Source: Neoroseomonas lacus (lineage in GTDB: Bacteria > Pseudomonadota > Alphaproteobacteria > Acetobacterales > Acetobacteraceae). Taken from it: 64,000 bases of DNA. How positions within the stretch are numbered: the stretch's first letter is position 1; every line of letters starts with the position of its first letter. The notes under the pieces are model-generated. The model did not search any database, was not told where the DNA came from, and worked only from the letters and a program-made list of their open reading frames with translations. The stretch covers positions 94,722-158,721 of the forward strand of contig NZ_BMKW01000011.1 of the NCBI RefSeq assembly GCF_014644535.1, given 5' to 3'. Both the position numbers and the translations under genes were made by a program. This document shows positions 34,014-43,534 of this stretch, piece after piece.

Positions 34014-37000
34014 TTACGACACAGCGGCCTTCCGCCCGAACTTCCGTTTCGACCATTCCCGCATGCTTTGGAACACGACATAGAGCATCGGGATGATGAA
34101 GATGCCGATGACCGCGGCACCAATCATGCCGCCGAACACCGCCGTGCCCACCGCGCGACGCGACAGCATCGCCGCGCCCGTAGCGAAGACCAGCGGCACC
34201 AGGCCGAGCACGAAGGCGATCGAGGTCATCATCACCGCGCGAAAGCGCAGCCTGGCCCCCATGATCGCCGCCTCGCGGATGGAAAGGCCTTCCTCGCGCT
34301 TTTCCTTGGCGAATTCGACGATCAGGATGCCGTTCTTGGCGGCCAGCGCGATCAGCACCACCAGGCCGATCTGCGCATAGATGTCGAGCGGCATCTTGGC
34401 GACGAACAGCGCCCCGAAAGCCGACAGCACGCCGACCGCCACCGACAGCAGCACCGGCACCGGGATGACCCAAGATTCGTACAGCGCGACGAGGAACAGG
34501 TAGGCGAACATCACTGCCAGCGCGAGGATGTAGGCCGTCTGCCCGGAGGCGAGCTTCTCCTGATACGCCGTGCCGGTCCATTCATAGCCATAGCCGCGTG
34601 GCAGCACGCGGGCCGACAGGGCTTCCATCGCCGCAAGCCCCTCGCCCGAGGAAACCCCCGGCCGTGGTGCGCCGTTGATCGAGATGGCGCGGTAGTTGTT
34701 GTAGCGGAAGATGGTCTGCGGCCCGAGCCGCGTCTGCACATCGGCGACCGCGCGCAGCGGCACCATCTCGCCACGGTTGTTGCGCACATGGATGCGCCAG
34801 ATGTTGTCGACGTCGCGCCGGTCGGCCGCCTCGGCCTGCAGGTTCACCTGCCAGGTCCGGCCGAACAGGTTGAAGTCGTTGACATAGAAGCCGCCCAGCG
34901 TCGCCTGCAGCGTGGCGAAAACGTCCGAGATGCGCAGCCCGAGCGCCTGTGCCTTCTCGCGGTCGAGGTCGAGAAACAGCGTCGGATTGGTGGCGTTGAA
35001 AGTGGAGAAGACCGCGGTCAGGTTGGGGTCCTGGTTCGCGGCCACCACCAGCGACAGCATCACCGCGCCAAGGTCCGCCGGCGGCCGGCCCTCGTAATCC
35101 TGCAGGATGTATTCGAAGCCGCCGCCGGTGCCCAGGCCGATGATCGGCGGCAGGTTGAAGGCGAAGACATTCGCCGTACGGATCGCACTGCCCGCGCCGA
35201 AGACCCGGCCGATCGCCGCCTGCACCGACATCGCCGCCGTGGTGCGGTCGGCGAAGGGCTTCAGCCGCGCCACCAGGAAGGCGGAATTCGACTGCGCGCC
35301 GCCATCGATCAGCGAGAAGCCGACGATCGCCAGTGTCCCCTGCACCGAGGGGATGGCTTTCAGGATTTCCTCGACCTGGACCACCGCCTCGCGCGTGCGG
35401 GAGACGGAAGCCCCCTGCGGCAACTGCACCTGCACGAAGAAGGCGCCCTGGTCTTCCTGCGGCAGGAAGCCCGAGGGCGTGATCTTCGACATCTCCCAGA
35501 TGCTGAAGAAGAAGACGCCGGTCAGCACGATGGACAGGATCGACACGCGCACCAGCCGCGTCACGATCCCGGCATAGCGGTCGCGCACCCAGTCGATGCC
35601 GCGCAGCCAGCGGCCCATGATGCCGGGCCGATGCCCGCCGGCATGCGGGTGCGGCCGCAGGAACACCGCGCACAGCGCGGGCGAGAGCGTCAGCGCATTC
35701 ATCGCGCTGATGATCATCGCCGCGCTGATCGTCACCGCGAACTGGCGGAACAACTCGCCCGACAGGCCCGGGATGAAGCCGATCGGCACGAAGACCGAAA
35801 GCAGCACGAGCGTGATGGCGATGATCGGCGCGGTGATCTGCGCCATCGCCTTCTTGGTCGCCTCGGCGGGGGTGAGGTGCGGTTCCTCTTCCATCACCCG
35901 TTCGACATTCTCCACCACCACGATGGCGTCATCGACGACGATGCCGATGGCCAGCACCATGGCCAGCAGCGAGATGGTGTTCGCCGAATATCCGAGCGCG
36001 AGCAGGATGATGAAGGCGCCGATCAGGCTGACCGGCACCGCGATGGTCGGGATGATCGTCGCGCGCATGTTCCCCAGGAACAGGAACACCACGATGACGA
36101 CGAGGATGAAGGCCTCGATGAGGGTCTTGATCACCTCGTGGATCGTGTCGTTCACAAAGTCCGAGGTGTCGAAGAAGACGCGGTGGTTGACGCCCGCCGG
36201 GTAGCGGGTGCGCATTTCGTTCAGGGCCTGCCGTACATTCTCGGCGGCCGTCACCGCATTGGCGCCGGGCTGGAGATAGACGCCGAAGGTCACCGCCGGC
36301 TTGCCGTCGAAGCGGCTCTCGGTGTCCATGCTGGCGGCGCCGAGTTCGACGCGCGCGACATCACGCACCCGCAGCACCGACCCGTCGGGGTTGGCGCGGA
36401 TCAGGATGTCGCCGAACTCCTCGGGCGTGGACAATCGTCCGCGGGTTTCGAGGTTGATCTGGAACTGCTGGTCATCAGGCACCGGCCGGCCGCCAAGCCG
36501 GCCGACGGGTGCCTGCACATTCTGCGCCTGAATCGCCGCGACCACGTCCGATGGCGTGAGGTTGAGGCTGATCAGCCGGTCCACCTCGAACCAGATGCGC
36601 ATGGAATAATCCATCGCGCCGAACAGGTTCACCTGGCCGACGCCGGGCACGCGGGCCAGCCGGTCGACGATATTGATGGTCGCGTAGTTCGACAGGAACA
36701 GCGGCGTGTGCTCGCCGCTCTCGGAATACAGGAAGATGAACTGCAGCACCGCGGAGGACTGCTTGCGCACGGTCACGCCCTGGCGCTGCACCTCCTGCGG
36801 CAGTCGCGCGAGCGCGGCCTGCACGCGGTTGTTGACGTTGACGGTGGCGAGGTCCGGGTTGGTGCCGAGCTGGAAAGAGACGTTGAGGCTGTAGGACCCG
36901 TCATTGGCGCTGTTCGAGCGCATGTAGATCATGCGGTCGACGCCATTGACCGAGGCCTCGATCACCTGCGCGACGGTCTGTTCGATGACGGTCGCCGAGG

Positions 37001-37157
37001 CGCCGGGGAAGCGAGTGGTCACCGAGACCTGCGGCGGCACGATGTCCGGCAGCTGGGAGACCGGGATGCGCAGCATCGCCAGCGAGCCGGCCAGCGCCGT
37101 GACGATGGCGATGACCATCGCGAAGCGCGGCCGGTCGACGAAAATGGCTGAGAACAC
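34014..37157 (-). CDS. RND multidrug efflux permease (AcrB/MexB type, HAE1)
   Basis: 1047-residue inner-membrane pump, the usual length. It begins (GTG) [19 protein letters not shown] with the first membrane helix and has two large periplasmic loops. The proton-relay Asp pair is in [18 protein letters not shown] of helix 4 (about 400-417). [22 protein letters not shown]-type sequence marks helix 10-11 (about 945-965). It exports drugs or other hydrophobic compounds using the proton gradient together with the adaptor encoded 6 bp upstream. No outer-membrane TolC-type gene or local regulator is adjacent. Confidence 0.94.
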   Translation of the reverse strand: MFSAIFVDRPRFAMVIAIVTALAGSLAMLRIPVSQLPDIVPPQVSVTTRFPGASATVIEQTVAQVIEASVNGVDRMIYMRSNSANDGSYSLNVSFQLGTNPDLATVNVNNRVQAALARLPQEVQRQGVTVRKQSSAVLQFIFLYSESGEHTPLFLSNYATINIVDRLARVPGVGQVNLFGAMDYSMRIWFEVDRLISLNLTPSDVVAAIQAQNVQAPVGRLGGRPVPDDQQFQINLETRGRLSTPEEFGDILIRANPDGSVLRVRDVARVELGAASMDTESRFDGKPAVTFGVYLQPGANAVTAAENVRQALNEMRTRYPAGVNHRVFFDTSDFVNDTIHEVIKTLIEAFILVVIVVFLFLGNMRATIIPTIAVPVSLIGAFIILLALGYSANTISLLAMVLAIGIVVDDAIVVVENVERVMEEEPHLTPAEATKKAMAQITAPIIAITLVLLSVFVPIGFIPGLSGELFRQFAVTISAAMIISAMNALTLSPALCAVFLRPHPHAGGHRPGIMGRWLRGIDWVRDRYAGIVTRLVRVSILSIVLTGVFFFSIWEMSKITPSGFLPQEDQGAFFVQVQLPQGASVSRTREAVVQVEEILKAIPSVQGTLAIVGFSLIDGGAQSNSAFLVARLKPFADRTTAAMSVQAAIGRVFGAGSAIRTANVFAFNLPPIIGLGTGGGFEYILQDYEGRPPADLGAVMLSLVVAANQDPNLTAVFSTFNATNPTLFLDLDREKAQALGLRISDVFATLQATLGGFYVNDFNLFGRTWQVNLQAEAADRRDVDNIWRIHVRNNRGEMVPLRAVADVQTRLGPQTIFRYNNYRAISINGAPRPGVSSGEGLAAMEALSARVLPRGYGYEWTGTAYQEKLASGQTAYILALAVMFAYLFLVALYESWVIPVPVLLSVAVGVLSAFGALFVAKMPLDIYAQIGLVVLIALAAKNGILIVEFAKEKREEGLSIREAAIMGARLRFRAVMMTSIAFVLGLVPLVFATGAAMLSRRAVGTAVFGGMIGAAVIGIFIIPMLYVVFQSMREWSKRKFGRKAAVS

Positions 37158-37163
37158 GGGCGC

Positions 37164-38345
37164 TCAGCCCCGCGCCGGAGTGGCGGCTCGTGCCGGCGGC
37201 GGCGCTGCTGGCGCGGGATTCACCGGCTGGCCTGGCCGGACGCGCTGCACGCCGTCTACCACCACGGTCTCGCCGCCCTGCAGGCCGGTCTCGACGACCG
37301 CGACCTCGCCGGTCGAACGGCCGAGGGTGATGTTGCGCCGCTCCGCCTTGTTGCCCTCGCCGACGATGAAGACATAGGCCCCCTGCTGGTCCTGCAGCAC
37401 GGCGGCGCGCGGCAGGGTGATGGTCAGCACCGGCTCCGCGCCTTCCAGATAGACGGTGACGAACTGGCCATCGATCAGGAAGCGCGGGGTGACCGGCGTC
37501 TCGCTCTCGGTGGCGCGGCGCACCGGGTTCGGGATCAGCGCGCGGATCAGGATGGTGTCGGTGTTGCGATCGATCTGGTTGTCAACGAAGTCGACGCGGC
37601 CGACCTGGTCATACATCCGCCCATCGGCGGTTCGGATGCGCACGCGCAACGCATCAGGCCCGCCGCGCCCTTCGAAGCGGTTGCGCAGGTCGAGCGCGGT
37701 GCGCTGGCTGACCGTGAAGGCGACGCGCATCGGGTCCTGGCTCACGATGGTCGCGAGCGTTCCGGCATCCGGCCCGACGACATTGCCGACCGACAGCAGC
37801 GCGCGACCGATCTGCCCGGCCACCGGCGACTTGATGTCCGTGTAGTCGAGGCTGATCTGCGCGACGCGGACCGCCGCCTGGGCCGACAGCACCGAGGCCG
37901 CGGCGGTGCGTTCGGCCGCCTGCGCATTGTCGAGCGCGACCTGCGTGCCCGCGCCGGTGCGCCGTAGATCCTGCGCACGGCTGAGTGCGACCCGCGCATT
38001 CTCGAGCGTCGCGGTGGCACCAGCGAGACTCGCCTGCGCCTGTTCGAGCTGCGCCTCGAAGGGGGCGCGCTCGATGCGGAACAGCACCTCGTTCTCGGTG
38101 ACGTCGCCGCCCTCGCGGAACAGCCTTTCCTGCAGGAAGCCGACGACGCGGGCGCGGATGTTGACGCGGTCCGTGGCCTCGACCCGGCCGACGAATTCCG
38201 ATGTCTCGGTGACAGGGCGGCGTTCGGCGGTGATGACGCCCACCGCGGGTGGCCCCTGCGGTCCGAACTGCGCGGCGGCCGGCTGCGCACCGGCGAGGAG
38301 CAGCGCGACAGCGCCGGCAAACAGTCGATTCATGACGACATCCAT
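37164..38345 (-). CDS. RND efflux periplasmic adaptor (membrane fusion protein)
   Basis: 393-residue adaptor with a signal peptide (MDVVMNRLFAGAVALLLAGAQPAAAQ). It has the barrel-sandwich piece GRVEATDRVNIRARVVGFLQ, a coiled-coil hairpin rich in Ala/Gln (about 95-165), the LDYTDIKSPVAGQIGRALLSVGN lipoyl half and a C-terminal membrane-proximal domain. It bridges the RND pump and an outer-membrane channel. ATG 38345 is used; ATG 38333 is possible. The 11-bp inverted repeat just upstream may be its operator. The C-terminus is Pro/Ala-rich. Confidence 0.92.
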   Translation of the reverse strand: MDVVMNRLFAGAVALLLAGAQPAAAQFGPQGPPAVGVITAERRPVTETSEFVGRVEATDRVNIRARVVGFLQERLFREGGDVTENEVLFRIERAPFEAQLEQAQASLAGATATLENARVALSRAQDLRRTGAGTQVALDNAQAAERTAAASVLSAQAAVRVAQISLDYTDIKSPVAGQIGRALLSVGNVVGPDAGTLATIVSQDPMRVAFTVSQRTALDLRNRFEGRGGPDALRVRIRTADGRMYDQVGRVDFVDNQIDRNTDTILIRALIPNPVRRATESETPVTPRFLIDGQFVTVYLEGAEPVLTITLPRAAVLQDQQGAYVFIVGEGNKAERRNITLGRSTGEVAVVETGLQGGETVVVDGVQRVRPGQPVNPAPAAPPPARAATPARG

Positions 38346-38363
38346 TGGCGAACCCCGGAGATG

Positions 38364-38395
38364 GGGCGGGCTTGTGCAGGGCGTCAAGCCCGCCC
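38364..38395. promoter_or_regulatory. Perfect 11-bp inverted repeat upstream of the RND operon
   Basis: GGGCGGGCTTG (38364-38374) and CAAGCCCGCCC (38385-38395) with a 10-nt spacer, 19 bp before the adaptor start and after the UspA stop. There is no T-run, so an operator or leader hairpin is as likely as a terminator. The adjoining 38400-38440 is unusually AT-rich and may hold the promoter. Confidence 0.5.
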
Positions 38396-38454
38396 GAGCC
38401 TCGTTCGAAACTTAACAGTCTCCAATAAAATTTCCGTGACGAGCGGATGTCGCT

Positions 38455-39288
38455 TCAATGGGCAACGAAAACCGGGCAGGGCGAGGCGGTCAGCAGCTTC
38501 TCGGTCTTCGACCCGCGGAACAGGTTGCGCAGGCCGGAATGCCCATACGCGCCCATCACCATCATGCGCGCGGGCATGGCCGTCGCTTCGGCGAGCAGCG
38601 CGTCGAGCGGATGGCTGCTGACCACCGCAACGGGTTCTGCCGTCAGGTCGTGGCTGCGCAGATAGGCCGACCCTTCCTCGGCGAGGCGCTGCGCGTCCGG
38701 CTTGGCGGCGGCGATCGAGAGCACCTTCACCGGCAGGCCGGCGCCGATGCCAAGCAGCGCGAAAAGCTGCATCGCCCGCATCGAGGAGATCGACCCGTCA
38801 TAGCCGACCAGCACGCCGCCGGCCGCCGGCACCGGCTCGGCCGGGACAACGAGCAGCGGGCGCGCGCCGTCGCGCAGCAGCGCCTCGATCACCGGCGCCA
38901 GGCCGCCGTCATTGACCTCTAGCCCGAGCGTCGCATCGCGGCCGATGACGAGCAGGTCATGCGAGGCACCAACGGCGAGCAGCGCTTCCTCCGGCGCCTC
39001 GGTCAGGCGCTGCTTGGTGAAGGGCGTATCGCCGGCGGCCACGATGCAGGCGGCGAAGGCCTGGTCGGCCTCGGCTTCCAGCCGCTGGGCGCGGGCGGCG
39101 TCGCGCCGTTCCTTGAAGGCGCCGGCACCGGGCGGCACGGCTTCATTGGCGTCGCGCGCATGCGGCCAGTCGAGCACGGTGGCGGCGGTCAACGCGGCGC
39201 CGGTCTGCCGGGCCAGCGCGAAAGCGAGGTCCCGCGCCCGGGTGGAGCCCTCGGTATCGTCCAATGCGACCAGGATACTGCGCAGCAT
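38455..39288 (-). CDS. Universal stress protein, tandem UspA domains
   Basis: 277-residue protein with two Usp domains. Domain 1 begins MLRSILVALDDTEGS and has DLLVIGRDATL. Domain 2 begins GGVLVGYDGSISSMRA and ends MVMGAYGHSGLRNLFRGSKTEKLL, the GxxGHSxxxxxxxGS ATP-binding motif. Only the second domain keeps the full ATP motif. Such proteins help survival under stress in the cytoplasm. It precedes the RND operon on the same strand with a 109-bp gap. Confidence 0.9.
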   Translation of the reverse strand: MLRSILVALDDTEGSTRARDLAFALARQTGAALTAATVLDWPHARDANEAVPPGAGAFKERRDAARAQRLEAEADQAFAACIVAAGDTPFTKQRLTEAPEEALLAVGASHDLLVIGRDATLGLEVNDGGLAPVIEALLRDGARPLLVVPAEPVPAAGGVLVGYDGSISSMRAMQLFALLGIGAGLPVKVLSIAAAKPDAQRLAEEGSAYLRSHDLTAEPVAVVSSHPLDALLAEATAMPARMMVMGAYGHSGLRNLFRGSKTEKLLTASPCPVFVAH

Positions 39289-39567
39289 GGCTCAACCCTC
39301 GCCCAGGATTCTGGAGCCTGTCCCGCACGGGCGGAGCCTGGCGCCGTGTCATTCCCGCCCGGCGGCGGGACCGCGCAGCGCCGACGCAAGGGCGATGATC
39401 GGGCCGGTGCCGGCAGATGGGCACACGCTCTAACGCGGATCGCCCCTGGCGCGAAGCCTGGCGGGCTGTCCTGACGCGCCGGCACCGGCCCGCGCGCCCG
39501 TCCATCCAGGATGCTGACGTCGGGCGGCCGGGTGGGGGGGCGGGCCGGCGCCGGCCGGAACACACGC
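39289..39567. other. 279-bp intergenic stretch, no gene seen
   Basis: Very GC-rich sequence between UspA and the phosphonate-type permease, both minus strand. It contains a GC palindrome near 39540-39558 (GGGCCGGCGCCGGCC) after a run of eight G, and no convincing reading frame. The position where a phnC ATPase gene might be expected holds none. Confidence 0.5.
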
Positions 39568-40335
39568 TCACGGGCGGATCAACCGCAGCCGTAGCGTGCG
39601 GCTGGCCCAGTCGATCACCGCCACGGCGGCGAGGATCATCAGGATGATGAAGGCCGCCTCGTCCCAGTTGTTGATGCGGATCCTGTCCGACAGCGCGAGG
39701 CCGATCCCCCCGGCGCCGGCCACGCCGAGGATGGTCGCCGAGCGCGTGTTCGATTCCAGCGTGTAGAGCACCTGCGAGAGCATCACCGGTGCGACCTGCG
39801 GCAGCAGCCCCAGCCGCACCGCGAGCAGTCGGCCCGCCCCGGCCGCGCGCACCGCCTCCACCTGGCGGCGATCGGCCGCTTCCAGCGCCTCGCTGAACAG
39901 CTTCGCCAGGGTGCCGATATCCGGCACCATCAGCGCCAGGATGCCGGCGAAGGGACCCATCCCCACCGCCGAGACGAAGATCAGCGCCCAGACCAGCGTG
40001 TCAACGCCGCGCAGCCCGTCATAGAGCCGCCGCACGGAGAAGCGTAGCAGCGCGGAACCGACCACATTGCCGGCGCCCAGCAGCGACAGCGGCAGCGCCA
40101 GGCTGGCCGCCAGCACGGTGCCGAGGAAGGCCATGGCGAGGCTCTGGGCGAGGCCTTCGAGCAGGTCGGGCAGGTCGCCGCCTGGGCTCGGCGGCCACAT
40201 CAGCGCCAACAGCCAGCCAAGCCGCGACAGCCCTTCCCAGACGCGGCCGGGCGAGGCATCGACGCGCCACAGCGCCGCGGCCAGCAGCAGGAAGCCGGTG
40301 GCGAAGATCACCGGCGCGGTGCCGAACCGCCTCAT
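39568..40335 (-). CDS. phnE: Phosphonate/phosphite-type ABC permease (second PhnE)
   Basis: 255-residue permease. ATG 40335 overlaps the stop of the first permease gene (ATGA). About six membrane segments and the EAA loop EAVRAAGAGRLLAVRLGLLPQVAPVM (about 155-180) are visible, followed by LESNTRSATILGVAGAGGIGLAL, the PhnE signature. With the preceding permease it would form a heterodimer channel for phosphonate, phosphite or a related oxyanion. The ATPase gene phnC is missing nearby. Confidence 0.85.
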   Translation of the reverse strand: MRRFGTAPVIFATGFLLLAAALWRVDASPGRVWEGLSRLGWLLALMWPPSPGGDLPDLLEGLAQSLAMAFLGTVLAASLALPLSLLGAGNVVGSALLRFSVRRLYDGLRGVDTLVWALIFVSAVGMGPFAGILALMVPDIGTLAKLFSEALEAADRRQVEAVRAAGAGRLLAVRLGLLPQVAPVMLSQVLYTLESNTRSATILGVAGAGGIGLALSDRIRINNWDEAAFIILMILAAVAVIDWASRTLRLRLIRP

Positions 40336-41186
40336 GCGCGCGGCCCGATCACGCGCCGGCGCAGCCGTTCGCACAGCAGGTCGATGGCCGCGACGGTCGT
40401 CAGGATCAGCACCACGATGGCCGAGATGTCCGGGTATTCGAACTGACGCACGGCGAGGTAGAGTTCCTCCCCGATGCCGCCGGCACCGACGATGCCGAGC
40501 ACGCTCGCCTCGCGCATGTTGATCTCGAAGCGCAGCAGGCCATAGCTCAGCACGCCCGGCATCGATTGCGGCAGCACGCCGAAGCGCATCTGCTGCGCCC
40601 AGGACCCGCCGGCCGAACGGACGCCATCGACCGGGCCGTGCTGGGCGTTCTCATGTTCCTCGGCGAACAGCTTGCCGAGCGCGCCGGTGCTGTGCACCGC
40701 GATCGCCAACATGCCGGCGAAGGAGCCGAGGCCGAAGGCGTAGACAAAGATCAGCGCCAGCACGAGCACCGGCACTGTGCGCGCCAGTTCCAGCAGCCGC
40801 CGCGCCGGCATCACCGCCCAGCGCGGCGCGAAGGTCGCGGCGGCGGGGAAGGAGAGCAGCAGCGCCGCCAGCCCGCCCAGCACCGTGCCGGCATAGGCGA
40901 TCAGCAATGTATCCCCCAGCAGGCGCAGCCAATGGCCGAGGCCCCACATCCACTCGGCGAGGTCGGCACCCAGCGTGTCCAGCCGCAGCGTCGGGATGGT
41001 GCGCCAGATGTAGTCCGCCGCCATTGGCAACCCGGCGGCGAGGCGCCGTGGATCGACCTCGCCGACCCGCGCGGCGAGGATCACGGCGGCGAGGAAGACC
41101 GCGGCGCCGACCAGCAGCGTCCGGCGCCGTGCCAGCGCGGCCTGCCGCCAGCGCCCTGCGGCGGCGCTCTGCGCGAGGCTGGTCAC
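40332..41186 (-). CDS. phnE: Phosphonate/phosphite-type ABC permease (first PhnE)
   Basis: 284-residue permease; GTG 41186 overlaps the phnD stop (GTGA). It contains a long first loop, VDGVRSAGGSWAQQMRFGVLPQSMPGVLSYGLLRFE (the EAA loop in two pieces, about 188-225) and INMREASVLGIVGAGGIGEEL, the family signature. The two permeases share this C-terminal block but are otherwise diverged, so they likely pair rather than being recent duplicates. Confidence 0.85.
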   Translation of the reverse strand: MTSLAQSAAAGRWRQAALARRRTLLVGAAVFLAAVILAARVGEVDPRRLAAGLPMAADYIWRTIPTLRLDTLGADLAEWMWGLGHWLRLLGDTLLIAYAGTVLGGLAALLLSFPAAATFAPRWAVMPARRLLELARTVPVLVLALIFVYAFGLGSFAGMLAIAVHSTGALGKLFAEEHENAQHGPVDGVRSAGGSWAQQMRFGVLPQSMPGVLSYGLLRFEINMREASVLGIVGAGGIGEELYLAVRQFEYPDISAIVVLILTTVAAIDLLCERLRRRVIGPRA

Positions 41187-42094
41187 GTGCCGCGGTTGCG
41201 GCGACGCGCCAGGTTCTCCTGCACCACCTCGATCACGTCGAGATAATCCTCATGCGTCGCCGGCGCGATGCCGCGGGCGTCGGAAGCGGCGACGCGGAAG
41301 GCGGCGGGGTCCTCGGTTGGCAGCGCCATCACCGCGGCGATCCAGTCGCGTTTCAGGCTCTCGGGCAGTTCCGTGCGCAGCACCCAGGGAGAGTTCGGGA
41401 TCTCGGGGCTGGTCCAGATGATCCGCGTGCTGCCCGCCGGGATCATCCCCTTCTCCTCCATGCGCTGGATGTTGCCGCGCGTGGCACTGTTCCAATAGGT
41501 CGCGCCGGCATCGTAGGTGCCGTTGAGCACGGCGATGACGCTCTGCTCATGGCTGCCGGAGAAGCCGGTGCGCGAGAAATAGGTGGCCGGGTCGAAGCCG
41601 CCGCGACGCAGGAAATAGGACGGAAAAGCGAACCCCGAGGTCGAGTTCGGGTCGGCGAAGGCGAAGGACTTGCCGCGCAGGTCCTCCATCCGCTGATAGG
41701 GGCTGTCGGCCTTCACGAAGGCGACGGAATTGTACCCGGTGCGTCCGTCATCGCCGATGTCCTTGGCGAAGGCGACGACGCGATCGCCCATGACGCGGCG
41801 TGCGAGTGCGTAGTTGGCCGGCCCGATGCGGGCGAATTCGATGTTGTTCGATCGCATCGCCTCGACCACGCCGGCATAGTCGGTGGCGCGATAGACGCGC
41901 AGCGGCACGCCGAGCTTGCGCTCCATATAGGCGGCGAAGGGCTGCTGGCGCGCGATGGCGTCGCGTTCATTCTCGGCCGAGGAGATGCCCAGGCGCAGTT
42001 CGCGATACTGCGCGCGCCAATCGGCCTGGCCGAGGGCCGGGCGGGCGAGCACGGCGAGGGCGGGCAAGCCCAGGAACAGGCGGCGCGAGGACAT
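41183..42094 (-). CDS. phnD: Phosphate/phosphite/phosphonate-type ABC binding protein
   Basis: 303-residue periplasmic receptor. ATG 42094 follows CGGAGA, and the product begins MSSRRLFLGLPALAVLARPALG, a signal peptide. PhnD features are LRLGISSAENERDAIARQQPF, LGVPLRVYRATDYAGVVEAM, FARIGPANYAL and FADPNSTSGFAFPSYFL (about 148-164). It binds a phosphorus oxyanion or a similar ligand and delivers it to the two PhnE permeases encoded directly downstream. Confidence 0.88.
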   Translation of the reverse strand: MSSRRLFLGLPALAVLARPALGQADWRAQYRELRLGISSAENERDAIARQQPFAAYMERKLGVPLRVYRATDYAGVVEAMRSNNIEFARIGPANYALARRVMGDRVVAFAKDIGDDGRTGYNSVAFVKADSPYQRMEDLRGKSFAFADPNSTSGFAFPSYFLRRGGFDPATYFSRTGFSGSHEQSVIAVLNGTYDAGATYWNSATRGNIQRMEEKGMIPAGSTRIIWTSPEIPNSPWVLRTELPESLKRDWIAAVMALPTEDPAAFRVAASDARGIAPATHEDYLDVIEVVQENLARRRNRGT

Positions 42095-42282
42095 GGCGGG
42101 TCTCCGGTGCAGGACGGCGCCCCGGTGCCATGGCGATCGCGACGCTTCGGTGACGCGATGATGAATTGCCCGTGATGCAAGGCTTTGGCGGGCACAAGCG
42201 GCCCGCTTGTCCGGCCTGGAGCAGGTCCCGATCGGGCGACGCCACCTGATCGGGTGAAGAGGCGCGCATAGGCAACAGCCAA

Positions 42283-42318
42283 GGGGTGGATTCCGTGAGC
42301 TGGAGCGAACGGAACCCC
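42283..42318 (-). terminator. Hairpin after the MFS gene, terminator-like
   Basis: GGGGTGGATTCCGT (42283-42296) pairs with ACGGAACCCC (42309-42318) around a 12-nt loop, touching the MFS stop. There is no T-run on the minus strand. Confidence 0.4.
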
Positions 42319-43500
42319 CTAGCGCGGCCCGGGCAGCCGTAGGAAGGCCAGGGTGCAGACCGAAAGCGCCGCCGCGAAGACCAGCAGCGCCGCCGCCAGC
42401 CCACCCGAGGCGGCCGCGACGCCCGAGGCCGCCTGCAGCACCGCCGCGCCGCCGAAGAACGACACATTCATCGCCGACAAGGCACGGCCGACGCGTTCGG
42501 GCGGCACCGCAGCGCGCACCAGGGCGAAGCAGATCACCTGGGTGGAGACCAGCAGCCCGAAGGCGAACAACAGCAAGGCATCCGCCGCCACCCCCCAGCC
42601 GAGCGCGCCGCCGGCGACGATCAGCACGATCGCCGCCGCGGCACCGAGTTGCCCGGCAGCCAGCATGCCGCGCCGGTGCCGCTGGAAGCGCCTCTCCAGC
42701 ATGCCGGCAACGGCAGGGCCGATGATCAGCGCGATGGTGCAGGCCAGCAGCACATTGCCCGCCGGCACCCGCGCCAGGCCCTTCACCTCCATCAGCCAGG
42801 GCCCGCCCCATAGCCCGCGCACGCCGAGCACCGCGGCGAAGGAGGCGAAGGCGATCACCACCGGCCCGCGAATGTCACGCGACAGGCCAAGAGTGACGAC
42901 GTCGCGCGCATCCTCCAGCATGGACCGTCGCGCCTGCGGCGCGACGCGCACTTCCCGCACCACGACCGCGACGGTGAGCGCCGCGCCCAGCGCCAGCATG
43001 GCGCAGGCGACATAGCCGCTGCGCCAACCGGCATGGTCCACCAGCAGCGCCAGCGGGCTGGCGGACAGCAGCATGCCGGTATTGCCGAAGGCCTGGATCA
43101 CACCGCCCCACAGGCCGAACGCCTGCGGCGGCAGGTTCTTCGCCGCATAGGTCATGGGGCACATCAGCATCCCCGAACAGCCGACGCCGAGCACCAGCTG
43201 CGCCGCCAGCATCGACCATGGCCCGGTCGCCACCGCGCCGAGCGCCGCGCCCACCGCCGCGATGGCCAACAGGGCCAGCGCCGTCGGCTTCACGCCGAAG
43301 CGGTCGAGCGCCACGCCCACCGGCAGCATGGTTAGCGCGAAAGCGGCGGGAAAGGCGCCGGTCAGTGCGGCGAGGCCATCCGCGCTGACGCCGAGGTCGG
43401 CCTGCAGCACATCCGCCGCCATCGCCGGCAGGGTCCGCACTGCATTCGAGAATACATGGCCGAGGGTGAGGGCGAGGATCGCGATGCCGAGCGCGCTCAC
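42319..43500 (-). CDS. MFS transporter
   Basis: 393-residue protein with twelve membrane segments. GVALDRFGVKPTAL (about 62-75) is the MFS loop 2-3 motif, and a central cytoplasmic loop carries REVRVAPQARRSM. The start is GTG 43500. It is the third gene after the amidinohydrolase and GlcD genes on the same strand (gap 34 bp), so it probably moves their substrate or product across the inner membrane. The ligand is unknown. Confidence 0.82.
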   Translation of the reverse strand: MSALGIAILALTLGHVFSNAVRTLPAMAADVLQADLGVSADGLAALTGAFPAAFALTMLPVGVALDRFGVKPTALALLAIAAVGAALGAVATGPWSMLAAQLVLGVGCSGMLMCPMTYAAKNLPPQAFGLWGGVIQAFGNTGMLLSASPLALLVDHAGWRSGYVACAMLALGAALTVAVVVREVRVAPQARRSMLEDARDVVTLGLSRDIRGPVVIAFASFAAVLGVRGLWGGPWLMEVKGLARVPAGNVLLACTIALIIGPAVAGMLERRFQRHRRGMLAAGQLGAAAAIVLIVAGGALGWGVAADALLLFAFGLLVSTQVICFALVRAAVPPERVGRALSAMNVSFFGGAAVLQAASGVAAASGGLAAALLVFAAALSVCTLAFLRLPGPR

Positions 43501-43534
43501 GCCGCCACCGCGCCCGCCTGGCTGTCCATGCCGG

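Noticed and set aside
33810-37151. Very long plus-strand open frame (over 1,100 codons) opposite the RND permease gene
   Set aside because: It is antisense to a clear RND gene, is rich in His/Arg/Asp as expected of the mirrored frame of high-GC coding DNA, and has no domain.
42211-42260. Possible second repeat family around GGAGCAGG and GATCGGGTGA, also near 50060-50140
   Set aside because: The two places share only short words at different spacing; too little to call a repeat.
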